DNA of 64,000 bases from Ramlibacter sp. PS4R-6 (GCF_037572775.1 NZ_JBBHKA010000001.1:930001-994000), one strand, 5' to 3'. Shown: positions 9,364-19,753, counted from the stretch's first letter. The notes: generated by a model not told the origin, from the sequence alone. Numbers and translations: made by a program.

Positions 9364-10482
9364 TCAGGCGCTGGCAATGCGCTGGTACAGGCCGCCCGCC
9401 AGGCGCGCAACCTGCCCCGCCAGTTCCAGTTCGAGCAGGCGCGCCTGCAGCTGCGGCGCGGCGATGCCGGTGCGGGCGACGAGCGCATCGAGCGTGGACG
9501 GATCGAACCCCAGTGCGTCGAGCACCGCATCGCCGCCTGCGGCCGGTGCGCGCAGCGGCGCGGTGGCGGCGGCCGCGCGGCCCGCGAGCTGCGGCAGCTC
9601 CTCCAGCACGTCCTGCGCGGTCTCCACCAGCTTGGCGCCCTGCTTGATCAGCGCATGGCAGCCGCGCGACTGCGGCGAGTGGATGGAGCCGGGGATCGCG
9701 AACACCTCCTTGCCCTGCTCCGCCGCCTGCTTCGCGGTGATGAGCGAGCCCGACTGCAGCGCCGCCTCCACCACCACGGTGCCATGGGTGAGCGCCGCGA
9801 TGATGCGGTTGCGCTTGGGGAAGTTGGGCGCCAGCGGCGGCGTGCCCACCGGGTATTCGCTGACGATCAGCCCGCGCGCGGCGATGCGGTGGGCGAGGTC
9901 GCGGTGCTGCTTGGGATAGACGCGGTCCAGGCCCGTGCCGACGACGGCGACGGTGGCCACCGTGCCCGGGGCCGCGCCGGCCAGCGCGCCTTCGTGCGCT
10001 GCGCCGTCGATGCCCAGCGCCAGGCCCGAGACCACGGTGAGACCCGAGCGCGCGAAGCTCTCGGCGAAGGCGCGCGCGTTGGCCACGCCTTGCGCCGTCG
10101 CGTTGCGGCTGCCGACGATGGCGATGCCGTCGGGCCACGGCGTCGGCGGCTCGCCGGTCACGTACAGCACCAGCGGCGGGTCGGCGATCTGCAGCAGCCC
10201 CGGCGGGTAGCGCGCATCGGCCAGCGTGAGGACGTGGCGCGGCGCGTCGGCGTCGCCGGCCTCCAGCCATTGCAGCGTGCGCTCGACCTGCTGCGCGAAA
10301 TCCTCATGCGGCGTTGCGAGGGCCTCGGCCTCCTGCGGGCCGACGACCTGTTTCAGCGCGGCGAGGGGCTGGGCGATGACGGTCGCCGGCAGGCCGAAGG
10401 CGGCGAGCAGGCGCCGCGCCGACTGGTTGCCCACACCCGGCAGCGCGAGACGCAGCCAGCCGGCCAGCTCCTCGCGGTCCAT
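9364..10482 (-). CDS. dprA: DNA-processing protein DprA
   Basis: DprA binds single-stranded DNA taken up in transformation and loads RecA on it; the gene is also kept in non-competent species. The 372-residue product has an N-terminal HhH/SAM-like part (GVGNQSARRLLAAFG), then the Rossmann-type DprA domain with GSRNATAQG, SGLALGIDGAAHEGAL, GTGLDRVYP, SEYPVGTPP and NRIIAAL, and a C-terminal winged-helix segment from about residue 310. It starts 13 bases after the LysM gene ends, so the two are probably one transcript. Confidence 0.95.
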   Translation of the reverse strand: MDREELAGWLRLALPGVGNQSARRLLAAFGLPATVIAQPLAALKQVVGPQEAEALATPHEDFAQQVERTLQWLEAGDADAPRHVLTLADARYPPGLLQIADPPLVLYVTGEPPTPWPDGIAIVGSRNATAQGVANARAFAESFARSGLTVVSGLALGIDGAAHEGALAGAAPGTVATVAVVGTGLDRVYPKQHRDLAHRIAARGLIVSEYPVGTPPLAPNFPKRNRIIAALTHGTVVVEAALQSGSLITAKQAAEQGKEVFAIPGSIHSPQSRGCHALIKQGAKLVETAQDVLEELPQLAGRAAAATAPLRAPAAGGDAVLDALGFDPSTLDALVARTGIAAPQLQARLLELELAGQVARLAGGLYQRIASA

Positions 10483-10495
10483 GGGATGCGGTCGT

Positions 10496-11755
10496 TCAGC
10501 GCGGGCTGGCGACGCGGTCGCCGATCTGCACCGTGTCGTTGATCTCGAGGATCAGCGCGTACGAGAGCTTCTCGAAGGGGCGGAACACCATCAGCAGGCC
10601 GTTGCGCTCGTCGGGCAGCTTCATGTTCGCGACCTGGCCCGACTGCGTGCGGTCCACCCGGCGCTCGCCGGTCTTCAGGATGGCCAGCACGGTGCCGGTG
10701 TCGACGCCGTCGGCCGTGCCCTTGTCGATCATCACCACCTGGTTCTGGCCCGCCAGCGACACGGCGTCGCCGTACACGGACACGATGGTGCCGCCCATCG
10801 GGCCCGCCGGTGCGTGCGGCACGTAGCTGGTGAACTGGCGCGGCGGCTCGGGCAGCAGGCGGTCGCCCACGCGCATCTCCTCCTTGGCGGAGACGATGTC
10901 GATGGTGGCCGGGATCACGGTGTTGCCGCCGGTCCACTGCGACCAGAAGGGCGACGACGCCTCGGGCTGCGAGCCTTCGCTGCGAACCAGCTGCGCCTTG
11001 CCGACGTACTGGGCCTCGAAGCCCAGCACTTGCTTCGTCTCGGGGTGCTTGATGGCGCGCGCGTTGCGGAACACGCGCCAGTCCTCGCTGCGGCCCGCGA
11101 CCTTCATGACCATGGGCGTGGTGGACAGGCCGCGTGCGTAGGCGCGGTCGCCGCGCGTGATGAGCACGCGCATCTCGGGCACTGCCACGATGCGCGGGGC
11201 TGCGAGCAACTCGGCGTCGCCGACGACGAGCGGCTCGGCCAGGAAGGGCTCGATCAGGTTCGGCTGCAGCGTGGGCACGGCGCTGGTGTCGGCCAGCGGG
11301 TTGATGCGCACGCGCGGCGAGACCTTCACCGTCTCCAGCGCCGGGTCGGCGCCGGCGTCGCCGCCGCGCACGCGCAGGCGCGCGCGGCCGTCCAACTTTT
11401 CCAGAATGAGCTGCTGGCCGGGGTAGATCAAGTGGGGGTTCTTGACCTCCTCCATGTTCATGCCCCACAGCTCGGGCCAGCGCCACGGGCTCTTGAGGAA
11501 GATGCCGGAGATGGCCCACAGCGTGTCGCCGCGCTTGACCGTGTACTGGTCCGGCGCGTCGGGCGCCAGCTCCGACAGCGGCACGCCCGACGTGGCCACC
11601 GCCTGCGCCGTCGAGCGCTGGTCCGTGGTGATCGGGAAGCGCGACTGCGCGGTCGCGGCGCCGGCCGCGAGCAGCGCGGCGAGCCCGGCGCACGCGAGCG
11701 CGACGGCGGGCAGGCGGGGACGTTGGACAGGCTTCAGCGGGGTGCGGTGTTGCAT
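10496..11755 (-). CDS. Exported LysM-domain protein
   Basis: The 419-residue product, from the ATG at 11755, begins with a basic segment and a hydrophobic signal peptide (about residues 12-34, ending AAGAATAQ). A LysM domain follows (YTVKRGDTLWAISGIFLKSPWRWPELW ... IYPGQQL, about residues 63-112), which binds peptidoglycan. The rest (about 120-419) has no recognised domain but is the conserved partner found upstream of dprA in Burkholderiales. It is predicted periplasmic. The same frame stays open to 11929, but that part would overlap the def start and precede the signal peptide, so I excluded it. Confidence 0.88.
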   Translation of the reverse strand: MQHRTPLKPVQRPRLPAVALACAGLAALLAAGAATAQSRFPITTDQRSTAQAVATSGVPLSELAPDAPDQYTVKRGDTLWAISGIFLKSPWRWPELWGMNMEEVKNPHLIYPGQQLILEKLDGRARLRVRGGDAGADPALETVKVSPRVRINPLADTSAVPTLQPNLIEPFLAEPLVVGDAELLAAPRIVAVPEMRVLITRGDRAYARGLSTTPMVMKVAGRSEDWRVFRNARAIKHPETKQVLGFEAQYVGKAQLVRSEGSQPEASSPFWSQWTGGNTVIPATIDIVSAKEEMRVGDRLLPEPPRQFTSYVPHAPAGPMGGTIVSVYGDAVSLAGQNQVVMIDKGTADGVDTGTVLAILKTGERRVDRTQSGQVANMKLPDERNGLLMVFRPFEKLSYALILEINDTVQIGDRVASPR

Positions 11756-11912
11756 CGGCTGCGCGGCCGCCGGCTTGCGCAGGCGGTCGAAAGTCTTGAC
11801 AAAGTACTGATGATTCTGCGCCCAAGCCCTTGATACGGCAACGTTTATGCCCACCGTGTCCAGCCTTGGGCGCCAAAAGTAGCGAAAATAGCGACACAAA
11901 ATTGCGACAGCC

Positions 11913-12425
11913 ATGGCCCTGCTTCCCATCCTGACCTATCCCGATCCGCGCCTGCACACGGTCGCCAAGCCCGTGGCCGCGGTCGACGCCCGCATCCGCC
12001 AGCTGGTGGCGGACATGCTGGACACCATGTACGACGCCAACGGCATCGGCCTGGCCGCCACCCAGGTGGACGTGCACGAGCGGGTGATCGTGATCGACGT
12101 GTCGGAAGAGCGCAACCAGCCGCTGGTGGTCATCAACCCCGAGATCACCTGGGCCAGCGAGGAGACGCAGGTCAACGACGAAGGGTGCCTGTCGGTGCCC
12201 GGCATCTACGACGGCGTGGAGCGCCCGTCACGCGTGAAGGTGGCGGCGCTGGACACCGACGGCAAGTTGCGCACCATCGAGGCCGAGGGCCTGCTTGCCG
12301 TGTGCATCCAGCACGAGATGGACCACCTGCGCGGCAAGGTGTTCGTCGAGTACCTGTCGCCGCTCAAGCGCAACCGGATCAAGACCAAGATGCTCAAGGC
12401 GCAGCGCGACGCCGAGCGCGCCTGA
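11913..12425 (+). CDS. def: Peptide deformylase
   Basis: Peptide deformylase removes the formyl group from the initiator methionine of new proteins. All three metal and active-site motifs are present in the 170-residue product: [15 protein letters not shown] (Cys ligand) and [10 protein letters not shown] (HExxH, two His ligands and the catalytic Glu). Length is normal. The gene opens a forward run with a lipoprotein gene and fmt, whose product adds the formyl group that Def removes. Confidence 0.97.
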   Translation: MALLPILTYPDPRLHTVAKPVAAVDARIRQLVADMLDTMYDANGIGLAATQVDVHERVIVIDVSEERNQPLVVINPEITWASEETQVNDEGCLSVPGIYDGVERPSRVKVAALDTDGKLRTIEAEGLLAVCIQHEMDHLRGKVFVEYLSPLKRNRIKTKMLKAQRDAERA

Positions 12426-12451
12426 ACCCACCGCCACCCGGAGACTCTTCG

Positions 12452-12949
12452 ATGCAGTACCTGAAGATCGCCAGCGCCGCCTTCGCGGCCGCCCTGCTGT
12501 CCGCCTGCGCCGTCTTCGGCGCGCGCGAAATCCCGCCCGGCACGCCCAAGGACCAGGTGATCGCCAAGGCCGGGCGTCCCACGCGCATCGTGCCGCTGCC
12601 CGGCGGCGGCGAGCGGCTGCAGTACTCGCTGCAGCCCGCGGGCCAGCAGGCCTGGATGGTCGACCTCGACGCCTCGGGGCGCGCGGTGCGCGTGTACCAG
12701 GCGCTGACCGACCCCAATTTCAACCGCATCCAGGTGGGCTGGACGGCCGCCGACATCGAACGCGAATTCGGCCCGCCCGGCAAGATCGACCGCGTCTCCA
12801 GCTTCCGCGGCGTCGTCTGGGAATACCGCTGGCAGGACGTCATGGGCGGGAACATGTTCTACTGGGTCTACGTGGACCCGAACGGCATCGTGCAGCGCGC
12901 CCACCCCGGGATGGAATGGATCAACGCCCCGGACTTCACCCGCCGATAG
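12452..12949 (+). CDS. Small lipoprotein with BamE-like repeats
   Basis: The 165-residue protein has a lipoprotein signal (hydrophobic stretch ending ALLSAC, lipid cysteine about residue 18). The mature part shows two similar segments, [16 protein letters not shown] and [16 protein letters not shown], a pattern seen in the SmpA/OmlA (BamE-like) fold. It is therefore probably an envelope lipoprotein, most likely in the outer membrane. ATG at 12452 follows GGAG. It sits between def and fmt without any evident link to formylation. Function is unknown. Confidence 0.75.
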   Translation: MQYLKIASAAFAAALLSACAVFGAREIPPGTPKDQVIAKAGRPTRIVPLPGGGERLQYSLQPAGQQAWMVDLDASGRAVRVYQALTDPNFNRIQVGWTAADIEREFGPPGKIDRVSSFRGVVWEYRWQDVMGGNMFYWVYVDPNGIVQRAHPGMEWINAPDFTRR

Positions 12950-12956
12950 GACCCCG

Positions 12957-13925
12957 ATCTTCGACAACCTGCGCGTCATCTTCGCCGGCACCCCCGAATT
13001 CGCGCGGGTCGCCCTCCAGCGGCTGCACGCCGCGCGCTTTCCCATCCCGCTGGTGCTGACGCAGCCGGACCGGCCCGCGGGCCGCGGCATGAAGCTGCAG
13101 CCCTCGCCGGTCAAGCAGTTCGCGCAGGAGCACGGCATCGCCGTCGCGCAGCCGCGCAGCCTGCGGCTGGACGGCAAGTACCCCGACGACGCCCGCGCCG
13201 CCAAGGCAGCGATCGAGGCTGCGCGCGCCGACGTGATGGTGGTGGCGGCCTATGGCCTGATCCTGCCGCAGTGGGTGCTCGATGCCCCGCGCCTGGGTTG
13301 CCTGAACATCCATGCGTCGCTGCTGCCACGGTGGCGCGGCGCGGCCCCCATCCACCGCGCCATCGAAGCGGGCGATGCCGAGACCGGCGTGACCATCATG
13401 CAGATGGACGCGGGACTGGACACCGGCGACATGCTGCTCGTCGAGCGCACGCCGATCACGGCGGACGACACCACGGGATCGCTGCACGACAGGCTTGCGA
13501 CGCTGGGGGGCCGCCTGGTCGTCGAGGCGCTGGAGATGGCGGCCTGCGGCGGCCTCACGCGCACGCCGCAGCCGGCCGATGGCGTGACCTACGCGAACAA
13601 GATCGACAAGGCCGAAGCGGCGATCGACTGGTCGCAGCCGGCGGAGGCGATCGCGCGGCGCGTGCGTGCGTTCAATCCCGCGCCCGGTGCTTCGGCGACC
13701 ATTCGCGGTGAAGCCCTCAAGGTGTGGCGCGCGAATGCCGCGCCCGGACGTGGCGGCGCCGCACCCGGCACCGTCGTCGCCATCGACGAGGCCGGCATCG
13801 GCGTGGCCTGCGGCGACGGCTCGCGCCTGGACATCACCGAGCTGCAGCGCGCCGGCGGCAAGCGGCTGGCGGCCACCGACTTCCTGCGCGGCTTCCCGCT
13901 CGAAGCCGGCCAGCGCTTGGGCTGA
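12957..13925 (+). CDS. fmt: Methionyl-tRNA formyltransferase, non-standard start codon
   Basis: Fmt formylates Met-tRNA of the initiator type. The frame carries the complete enzyme: [12 protein letters not shown] at the N-terminus, [15 protein letters not shown] with catalytic Asn and His, the Asp in GLDTGDML, and the C-terminal OB-like domain. The conserved N-terminus lies upstream of the first ATG/GTG/TTG in frame (GTG at 13053), which would delete about 32 essential residues. The best start is ATC at 12957, five bases after AGGA (12948-12951), giving 322 residues; CTG at 12969 is the alternative and gives MRVIFAGT. A base error at the start codon cannot be excluded. The stop overlaps the azlC ATG. 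Confidence 0.88.
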   Translation: MFDNLRVIFAGTPEFARVALQRLHAARFPIPLVLTQPDRPAGRGMKLQPSPVKQFAQEHGIAVAQPRSLRLDGKYPDDARAAKAAIEAARADVMVVAAYGLILPQWVLDAPRLGCLNIHASLLPRWRGAAPIHRAIEAGDAETGVTIMQMDAGLDTGDMLLVERTPITADDTTGSLHDRLATLGGRLVVEALEMAACGGLTRTPQPADGVTYANKIDKAEAAIDWSQPAEAIARRVRAFNPAPGASATIRGEALKVWRANAAPGRGGAAPGTVVAIDEAGIGVACGDGSRLDITELQRAGGKRLAATDFLRGFPLEAGQRLG

Positions 13926-14659
13926 TGTTCTTCCGCCGCGAGAACTACACGCATCCCGCCTTCAAGGAGGCGGCGCTGGCCATGCTGCCGCTGGCCACGG
14001 GCATCTCGGCGTGGGGCCTGATGACCGGCGTGGCGATGGTCAAGTCCGGCATGAGCGTGGTCGAGGCGCTGGCCATGACCTTCCTCGTCTACGCCGGCAG
14101 CTCCCAGCTGGCGTCGATCCCGCTCATCGTGGCCGGCGCGCCGATCTGGGTGATCTGGGCCACGGGCTTTTGCGTCAACCTGCGCTTCGTCGTGTTCAGC
14201 CTGCACCTGCGGCCGTACCTGATGCACATGCCGCGCTGGCGCCGGCTGGTGAACGGCTACCTCACCGCCGACATGAGCTACGCGATGTTCACGCGCCGCT
14301 TCCCCACGCCGGGCACGACGCCGGAGCGCAAGCGCGAGGAGGAAGCCTTCCTCTCGGGCAACTACTTCGTCACGTGGACCAGCTGGATGACGGCGAGCGT
14401 CATCGGCATCGTGCTGGGCAACCTGGTCCCGACGTCGTGGGGCCTGGGCTTCGCCGGCGTGCTGTGCCTGGTGGGCATCCTCGCGTCGCTCGCCAACACG
14501 CCGCTGCGCAAGCTGGCGGCGGTGATCGCGGGCGCCGCCGCGGTGGCCGCGTACGCGCTGCCGCTGAAACTCAACATCGTCGTCGCGATCACGGTCGCGG
14601 TGGCCGTGAGCTTCTGGCTGGAGCGCCGCGCCCCCGCGGCCACGCAGGAGCCGGCATGA
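13925..14659 (+). CDS. azlC: AzlC family branched-chain amino acid permease
   Basis: AzlC is the large subunit of a two-part inner-membrane exporter linked to branched-chain amino acids and analogues. The 244-residue product is strongly hydrophobic with several membrane helices and the family segments PLATGISAWGLMTGVAM and LVYAGSSQLASIPL. ATG 13925 overlaps the fmt stop (TGATG), and its stop overlaps the azlD start (ATGA), so all three genes are probably co-translated. The substrate is inferred from the family. Confidence 0.87.
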   Translation: MFFRRENYTHPAFKEAALAMLPLATGISAWGLMTGVAMVKSGMSVVEALAMTFLVYAGSSQLASIPLIVAGAPIWVIWATGFCVNLRFVVFSLHLRPYLMHMPRWRRLVNGYLTADMSYAMFTRRFPTPGTTPERKREEEAFLSGNYFVTWTSWMTASVIGIVLGNLVPTSWGLGFAGVLCLVGILASLANTPLRKLAAVIAGAAAVAAYALPLKLNIVVAITVAVAVSFWLERRAPAATQEPA

Positions 14660-14991
14660 GGGGCACGGACTTCTGGACCCTCGCGGTCATCGTCGGCCTG
14701 GCCGGCGTGAGCGTGCTCACGCGCTGCTTCTTCTTCATCCTCGACCGGCCGTGGACGCTGCCGGCCTGGGCCGACCGCGCGCTGCAGTACGCGCCGGTGG
14801 CCGCGCTGGCCGGCGTGGTCGCGCCGGAAGTCGTGATGAGCGCCGGCCAGCTCGTGCCCACCTGGCAGGACGCGCGCCTGTTCGCGGCCCCCGTCGGCGC
14901 CCTGCTCTTCTACTGGCGGCGCAGCGTCCTGCTGACCATCGCCGGTGGTATGGCCGTGTACCTGCCGCTGCACCTGGGACTGGGCTGGTGA
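14656..14991 (+). CDS. azlD: AzlD domain protein, exporter small subunit
   Basis: A 111-residue membrane protein with three to four helices and the AzlD pattern TRCFFFIL ... LQYAPVAALAGVVAPE. It is the expected small partner of AzlC, and its ATG overlaps the azlC stop. Length and composition are normal for the family. Confidence 0.87.
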   Translation: MRGTDFWTLAVIVGLAGVSVLTRCFFFILDRPWTLPAWADRALQYAPVAALAGVVAPEVVMSAGQLVPTWQDARLFAAPVGALLFYWRRSVLLTIAGGMAVYLPLHLGLGW

Positions 14992-15008
14992 GTTCCTAGA
15001 ATCGGGGG

Positions 15009-16202
15009 ATGAACATCCTTCGCTTCTCCGACCTCTGTGCCCAGGGCCGCGCGCGCGGCCAGCGCGTCTTCATCCGTGCCGACCTCAACGTGCCCCAGGA
15101 CGATGCCGGCAACATCACCGAGGACACGCGCGTGCGCGCGTCGGTCCCCTGCATCCGCATGGCGCTCGATGCCGGCGCCGCGGTGATGGTGACCTCGCAC
15201 CTGGGCCGCCCGACCGAAGGCGAGTTCAAGCCCGAGGATTCGCTCGCGCCGGTCGCGAAGCGCCTGGGCGAGCTGCTGGGCCGCGAGGTGCCGCTCAAGC
15301 GCGATTGGGTGGCCGGTGTCGACGTGAAGCCCGGCGAGGTGGTGCTGCTGGAGAACTGCCGCGTGAACAAGGGCGAGAAGAAGAACAGCCCGGAACTCGC
15401 GCAGAAGCTCGCGCAGCTGTGCGACATCTACGTCAACGACGCCTTCGGCACGGCGCACCGCGCCGAGGCCACCACCTATGGCATCGCGCAGTACGCCAAG
15501 GTGGCGTGCGCGGGCCCGCTGCTGGCGGCCGAGATCGACGCGATCACGAAGGCGCTGGCGCAACCGAAGCGGCCGCTGGTGGCCATCGTCGCGGGCTCCA
15601 AGGTCTCGACCAAGCTCACCATCCTGCAATCGCTGGCGAAGAACGTCGACCAGCTGGTGGTGGGCGGCGGCATTGCCAACACCTTCATGCTGGCCGCGGG
15701 CCTGCCCATCGGCAAGTCGCTGGCCGAAGCCGACCTGCTCGGCGATGCCAAGGCCGTGATCGAAGCGATGAAGGCGCGCGGCGCCGCGGTGCCGATCCCC
15801 ACCGACGTGGTCGTTGCCAAGACCTTCGCGGCCGATGCGCCGGCGACGGTGAAGGCCGCGAAGGACGTCGCGCCCGACGACATGATCCTGGACATCGGCC
15901 CCGAGACCGCGAAGCAGCTCGCGCAGCAGCTCAAGGCCGCGGGCACCATCGTGTGGAACGGCCCCGTCGGCGTGTTCGAGTTCGACGCGTTCGCCCACGG
16001 CACCGAAACGGTGGCGCGCGCCATCGCGCAGTCCGACGCCTTCAGCATCGCCGGCGGCGGGGACACGCTGGCGGCCATCGCCAAGTACGGCATCGAGAAG
16101 GACATCGGCTACATCTCCACCGGCGGCGGGGCCTTCCTGGAGGTGCTGGAGGGCAAGCAGCTGCCGGCCTTCGAGATCCTGGAGAAGCGTGCCAAGGGCT
16201 GA
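15009..16202 (+). CDS. pgk: Phosphoglycerate kinase
   Basis: This cytoplasmic enzyme moves a phosphate between 1,3-bisphosphoglycerate and ADP in glycolysis, or in reverse in the Calvin cycle and gluconeogenesis. The 397-residue product shows FIRADLNVP, the substrate loop [16 protein letters not shown] and the nucleotide motif GGGDTLAA near the end. ATG at 15009 gives the normal N-terminus. It starts 17 bases after azlD and heads a metabolic run with pyk and fba. Confidence 0.97.
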   Translation: MNILRFSDLCAQGRARGQRVFIRADLNVPQDDAGNITEDTRVRASVPCIRMALDAGAAVMVTSHLGRPTEGEFKPEDSLAPVAKRLGELLGREVPLKRDWVAGVDVKPGEVVLLENCRVNKGEKKNSPELAQKLAQLCDIYVNDAFGTAHRAEATTYGIAQYAKVACAGPLLAAEIDAITKALAQPKRPLVAIVAGSKVSTKLTILQSLAKNVDQLVVGGGIANTFMLAAGLPIGKSLAEADLLGDAKAVIEAMKARGAAVPIPTDVVVAKTFAADAPATVKAAKDVAPDDMILDIGPETAKQLAQQLKAAGTIVWNGPVGVFEFDAFAHGTETVARAIAQSDAFSIAGGGDTLAAIAKYGIEKDIGYISTGGGAFLEVLEGKQLPAFEILEKRAKG

Positions 16203-16256
16203 CATGCCTCGGCAACGTCGTTCGGCGACAATGGGCCGCAAGGAGAACTGAAGCCC

Positions 16257-17690
16257 ATGGCCCGTCGCGCCACCAAGATCGTCGCCACCCTCGGCCCCGC
16301 CTCGAGCGAGCCGCAACTGCTCGAGCAGATGATCCGCGCGGGGGTGAACTGCGTGCGGCTGAACTTCAGCCACGGCAAGGCGCAGGACCACATCGACCGC
16401 GCCAACCTCGTTCGCGAGGCCGCGCAGCGCGCGGGCCGCGAGGTGGCCATCATGGCCGACCTGCAGGGCCCCAAGATCCGCGTCGGCAAGTTCGCGGACG
16501 GCAAGGCCATGCTGGAGCCGGGCGCGAAGTTCACGCTGGATGCCTCGCGCACCGAGCCGGGCGATGCCCGCGGCGTGGGCCTGGACTACAAGGAGCTGCC
16601 GCGCGACGTGAAGCCCGGCGACGTGCTGCTGCTCAACGACGGGCTCATCGTGCTCACGGTCGACGGCGTCCGTGGCGAGGAGATCCTCACGACCGTGAAG
16701 CTGGGCGGCGTGCTGTCCAACAACAAGGGCATCAACAAGATGGGCGGCGGCCTGACGGCTCCCGCCCTCACGGCGAAGGACATGGAAGACATCCGCACCG
16801 CGATGGCCTTCCACGCCGACTACGTGGCGGTGAGCTTCCCGAAGAACGCCACCGACATGGAGATGGCCCGCCAGCTGTGCAACGTGGCCGGCGCCGAGCA
16901 GCGCCACAAGCCGGGCCTGATCGCCAAGATCGAGCGCGCCGAGGCCATCCCCAACCTCGAAGCCATCCTTGACGCGAGCGACGGCATCATGGTCGCGCGC
17001 GGCGACCTCGCGGTCGAGGTCGGCAACGCCGCGGTCCCGGCGCTGCAGAAACGCATGATCCGCATGGCGCGCGAGCGCGACAAGGTCGTCATCACCGCCA
17101 CGCAGATGATGGAGTCGATGATCACCAACCCCGTGCCCACGCGCGCGGAAGTCAGCGACGTGGCCAACGCCGTGCTCGACGGCACGGACGCGGTGATGAC
17201 CAGCGCCGAGACGGCCGCCGGCAAGTACCCGCTGGAGACCGTGATCGAGATGGCCAACATCTGCTCCGAGGCGGAGAAGGCCGAGGACGTGAAGCTCGAC
17301 GCCGATTTCTCGGGTATGACCTTCTCGCGCATCGACCAGTCGATCGCGATGGGCGCGCTCTTCACGGCGCACCACCTGGGGTGCAAGGCGATCGTGGCGC
17401 TGACCGATTCGGGCTCGACGCCGCTGTGGATGAGCCGGCACCTCGTGCACATCCCGATCTACGCGCTGACGCCGCGCCTGACGACGCAGCGCAAGATGGC
17501 GCTGTACCGCAACGTGCGCCCGCTGCTGATGGACCAGAGCGCCGAGCGCGACGAGGCGCTGCGCGAAGCGGAGTCGCACCTGAAGAAGCGCGGGATCATG
17601 CAAAGCGGCGACATCTACGCCATCACCTGCGGCGAACCCATGGGCGCCCCGGGCGGCACCAACATGCTGAAGATCTGCCGGGTGGCCTGA
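16257..17690 (+). CDS. pyk: Pyruvate kinase
   Basis: Pyruvate kinase makes ATP and pyruvate from phosphoenolpyruvate. The 477-residue product has the N-terminal TKIVATLGPAS, NFSHGK, DLQGPKIRVG, the catalytic Lys region IAKIERAEA with MVARGDLAVEVG, and the signature TATQMMESM. A C-terminal allosteric domain follows (about 355-477). AAGGAG lies 10-15 bases before the ATG. The gap to pgk is 54 bases. Confidence 0.97.
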   Translation: MARRATKIVATLGPASSEPQLLEQMIRAGVNCVRLNFSHGKAQDHIDRANLVREAAQRAGREVAIMADLQGPKIRVGKFADGKAMLEPGAKFTLDASRTEPGDARGVGLDYKELPRDVKPGDVLLLNDGLIVLTVDGVRGEEILTTVKLGGVLSNNKGINKMGGGLTAPALTAKDMEDIRTAMAFHADYVAVSFPKNATDMEMARQLCNVAGAEQRHKPGLIAKIERAEAIPNLEAILDASDGIMVARGDLAVEVGNAAVPALQKRMIRMARERDKVVITATQMMESMITNPVPTRAEVSDVANAVLDGTDAVMTSAETAAGKYPLETVIEMANICSEAEKAEDVKLDADFSGMTFSRIDQSIAMGALFTAHHLGCKAIVALTDSGSTPLWMSRHLVHIPIYALTPRLTTQRKMALYRNVRPLLMDQSAERDEALREAESHLKKRGIMQSGDIYAITCGEPMGAPGGTNMLKICRVA

Positions 17691-17780
17691 AAGCGCCGGG
17701 GGCCCACGGCTGAGCTCCCCTGCCGAGCCTCGCCTCGTAAAATCGCGGCAGTCTCTTCAACTCCCCGCAGGAAGCTCACC

Positions 17781-18845
17781 ATGCCGCTCGTCTCCATGCG
17801 CCAGCTGCTCGACCATGCCGCCGAAAACGGCTATGGCATCCCGGCCTTCAACGTCAACAACCTCGAACAGGTCCAGGCCGTCATGGAGGCGGCCAAGGAA
17901 ACCCGTTCGCCAGTGATCCTGCAGGCCTCGGCCGGCGCCCGCAAGTACGCCGGCGAGCCCTTCATCAAGCACCTGATCCTGGCGGCGCTGGAAGCCTACC
18001 CGGAGACGCCGCTGGTCATGCACCAGGACCACGGCCAGAGCCCCGACGTCTGCGCCGGCGCCATCAAGCTCGGTTTTTCCTCCGTGATGATGGACGGCTC
18101 GCTCGAGGCCGACGGCAAGACCATCGCCAGCTACGACTACAACGTGGACGTGACGCGCAAGGTGGTCGACATGGCGCACAAGCTGGGCGTCACGGTCGAG
18201 GGCGAGCTGGGCTGCCTCGGTTCGCTCGAGACCATGAAGGGCGACAAGGAAGACGGCCACGGCACCGAAGCGACGATGACGCGCGAGCAGCTGCTCACCG
18301 ACCCCGAGCAGGCCGCCGACTTCGTCAAGCGCACGCAGCTCGATGCGCTGGCCATCGCCATCGGCACGAGCCACGGCGCGTACAAGTTCTCGCGCAAGCC
18401 CACGGGCGACATCCTCGCCATCGACCGCATCAAGGAAATCCACCGCCGCATCCCCAACACGCACCTGGTGATGCACGGCTCCTCATCGGTGCCGCAGGAC
18501 CTGCTGGCCATCATCAACCAGTACGGCGGCAAGATGAAGGAAACGTACGGCGTGCCGGTCGAGGAGATCCAGGAAGCCATCAAGCACGGCGTGCGCAAGA
18601 TCAACATCGACACCGACATCCGCCTGGCGATGACCGGCGCGGTGCGCAAGTTCCTGGCCGAGAACCCGGACAAGTTCGACGCGCGCGAATGGCTCAAGCC
18701 GGCGCGCGAAGCGGCCAAGCAGATCTGCAAGCAGCGCTTCCAGCAGTTCGGCTGCGAGGGCCAGGCGCCCAAGATCAAGCCCGAGACGCTGACGGTGGTC
18801 GCGCAGAAGTACGAGAAGGGTGAGCTGGCCCAGGTCGTGGCCTGA
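17781..18845 (+). CDS. fba: Fructose-bisphosphate aldolase, class II
   Basis: This zinc-dependent aldolase interconverts fructose 1,6-bisphosphate with dihydroxyacetone phosphate and glyceraldehyde 3-phosphate. In its 354 residues I see the zinc-site [16 protein letters not shown], the phosphate-binding HGSSSVP and NIDTDIR. The sequence resembles the Calvin-cycle/proteobacterial CbbA-type subgroup, but no other Calvin gene is nearby. ATG at 17781 follows an AGGAAG site. The stop overlaps the purC ATG by one base. Confidence 0.95.
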   Translation: MPLVSMRQLLDHAAENGYGIPAFNVNNLEQVQAVMEAAKETRSPVILQASAGARKYAGEPFIKHLILAALEAYPETPLVMHQDHGQSPDVCAGAIKLGFSSVMMDGSLEADGKTIASYDYNVDVTRKVVDMAHKLGVTVEGELGCLGSLETMKGDKEDGHGTEATMTREQLLTDPEQAADFVKRTQLDALAIAIGTSHGAYKFSRKPTGDILAIDRIKEIHRRIPNTHLVMHGSSSVPQDLLAIINQYGGKMKETYGVPVEEIQEAIKHGVRKINIDTDIRLAMTGAVRKFLAENPDKFDAREWLKPAREAAKQICKQRFQQFGCEGQAPKIKPETLTVVAQKYEKGELAQVVA

Positions 18846-19753
18846 TGGTCGCGGCGCTGCACACCTCCAGCCTCACGTCGCTGCCGCTGCTCGCGCGCGG
18901 CAAGGTCCGCGACAACTACGCGGTCGGCGACGACCGCATCCTCATGGTGGCGAGCGACCGCCTGTCGGCGTTCGACGTTATCATGGGCGAGCCCATCCCC
19001 GGCAAGGGCGAAATCCTCACGCAGATGGCGCTGTTCTGGTTCGCGCGCCTGGGCCACGTCTGCCCGAACCACCTGACGGGCGACGCGCCCGAGTCGGTGG
19101 TCCAGCCCGGCGAGGTCGCGCAGGTGCGCGGCCGCACGATGCTGGTCCAGCGCCTGAAGCCGATCCCGGTCGAGGCGGTGGTGCGCGGCTACCTCGCGGG
19201 CAGCGGCTGGAAGGAGTACCAGGAGACGCAGTCGGTGTGCGGCGTGAAGTTGCCGCCCGGGCTGAAGAACGCCGGGAAGCTGCCCGAGCCGATCTTCACG
19301 CCGGCCGCCAAGGCCGAGATGGGCGAGCACGACGAGAACATCACGTACGAACAGGTCGTGAAGATCACCGGGCCCGAGGTGGCGGCGCAGATTCGCGACC
19401 TCAGCATCCGCATCTATTCCGAAGCGGCGAATTTCGCGCGCACGAAGGGCATGATCATCGCGGACACCAAGTTCGAGTTCGGCCTGGACGGCAAGGGCCG
19501 CGTGGTGCTGATGGACGAGGTGCTCACGCCCGACTCCTCGCGCTACTGGCCCATCGAGGGCTACGAAGCGGCCTATGCGAAGGGCGCGAACCCGCCGTCC
19601 TTCGACAAGCAGTTCGTGCGCGACTGGCTCGAAGCGGTGCGCATCGGCGGCAAGCCGTGGCCGAAGAAGCCGCCGGCGCCGAAGCTGCCGCAGGACGTGA
19701 TCGAGAAGACCGCGGCGAAGTACCGCGAAGCGCTGGAGCGGCTGCGCGCCTAG
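18845..19753 (+). CDS. purC: Phosphoribosylaminoimidazole-succinocarboxamide synthase
   Basis: PurC joins aspartate to CAIR in purine synthesis to give SAICAR. The 302-residue product has the start [49 protein letters not shown], and DTKFEFGLD followed by [14 protein letters not shown]. Length matches the longer form common in proteobacteria and yeast. It overlaps the fba stop (TGATG). purE and purK lie 0.9 kb further on the same strand with a reverse gene between. Its stop overlaps that gene's stop by four bases (CTAG). Confidence 0.96.
   Translation: MVAALHTSSLTSLPLLARGKVRDNYAVGDDRILMVASDRLSAFDVIMGEPIPGKGEILTQMALFWFARLGHVCPNHLTGDAPESVVQPGEVAQVRGRTMLVQRLKPIPVEAVVRGYLAGSGWKEYQETQSVCGVKLPPGLKNAGKLPEPIFTPAAKAEMGEHDENITYEQVVKITGPEVAAQIRDLSIRIYSEAANFARTKGMIIADTKFEFGLDGKGRVVLMDEVLTPDSSRYWPIEGYEAAYAKGANPPSFDKQFVRDWLEAVRIGGKPWPKKPPAPKLPQDVIEKTAAKYREALERLRA

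Noticed and set aside
11881..11907. Three GCGA repeats before def as an operator
   Set aside because: Spacings are unequal (9 and 13 bases) and the unit is too short to mean much in this base composition.
11756..11929. 58-residue N-terminal extension of the LysM protein
   Set aside because: The signal peptide starts after the ATG at 11755, and the extension overlaps the def start on the other strand.
888..18727. Other AGATCT sites in the window (for example near 890, 4385, 7379, 17672, 18722, and 51588 to the right) as functional sites
   Set aside because: They lie in codon contexts such as Gln-Ile-Ser or Lys-Ile-Cys and are single copies, so they are treated as ordinary targets, not regulatory elements.
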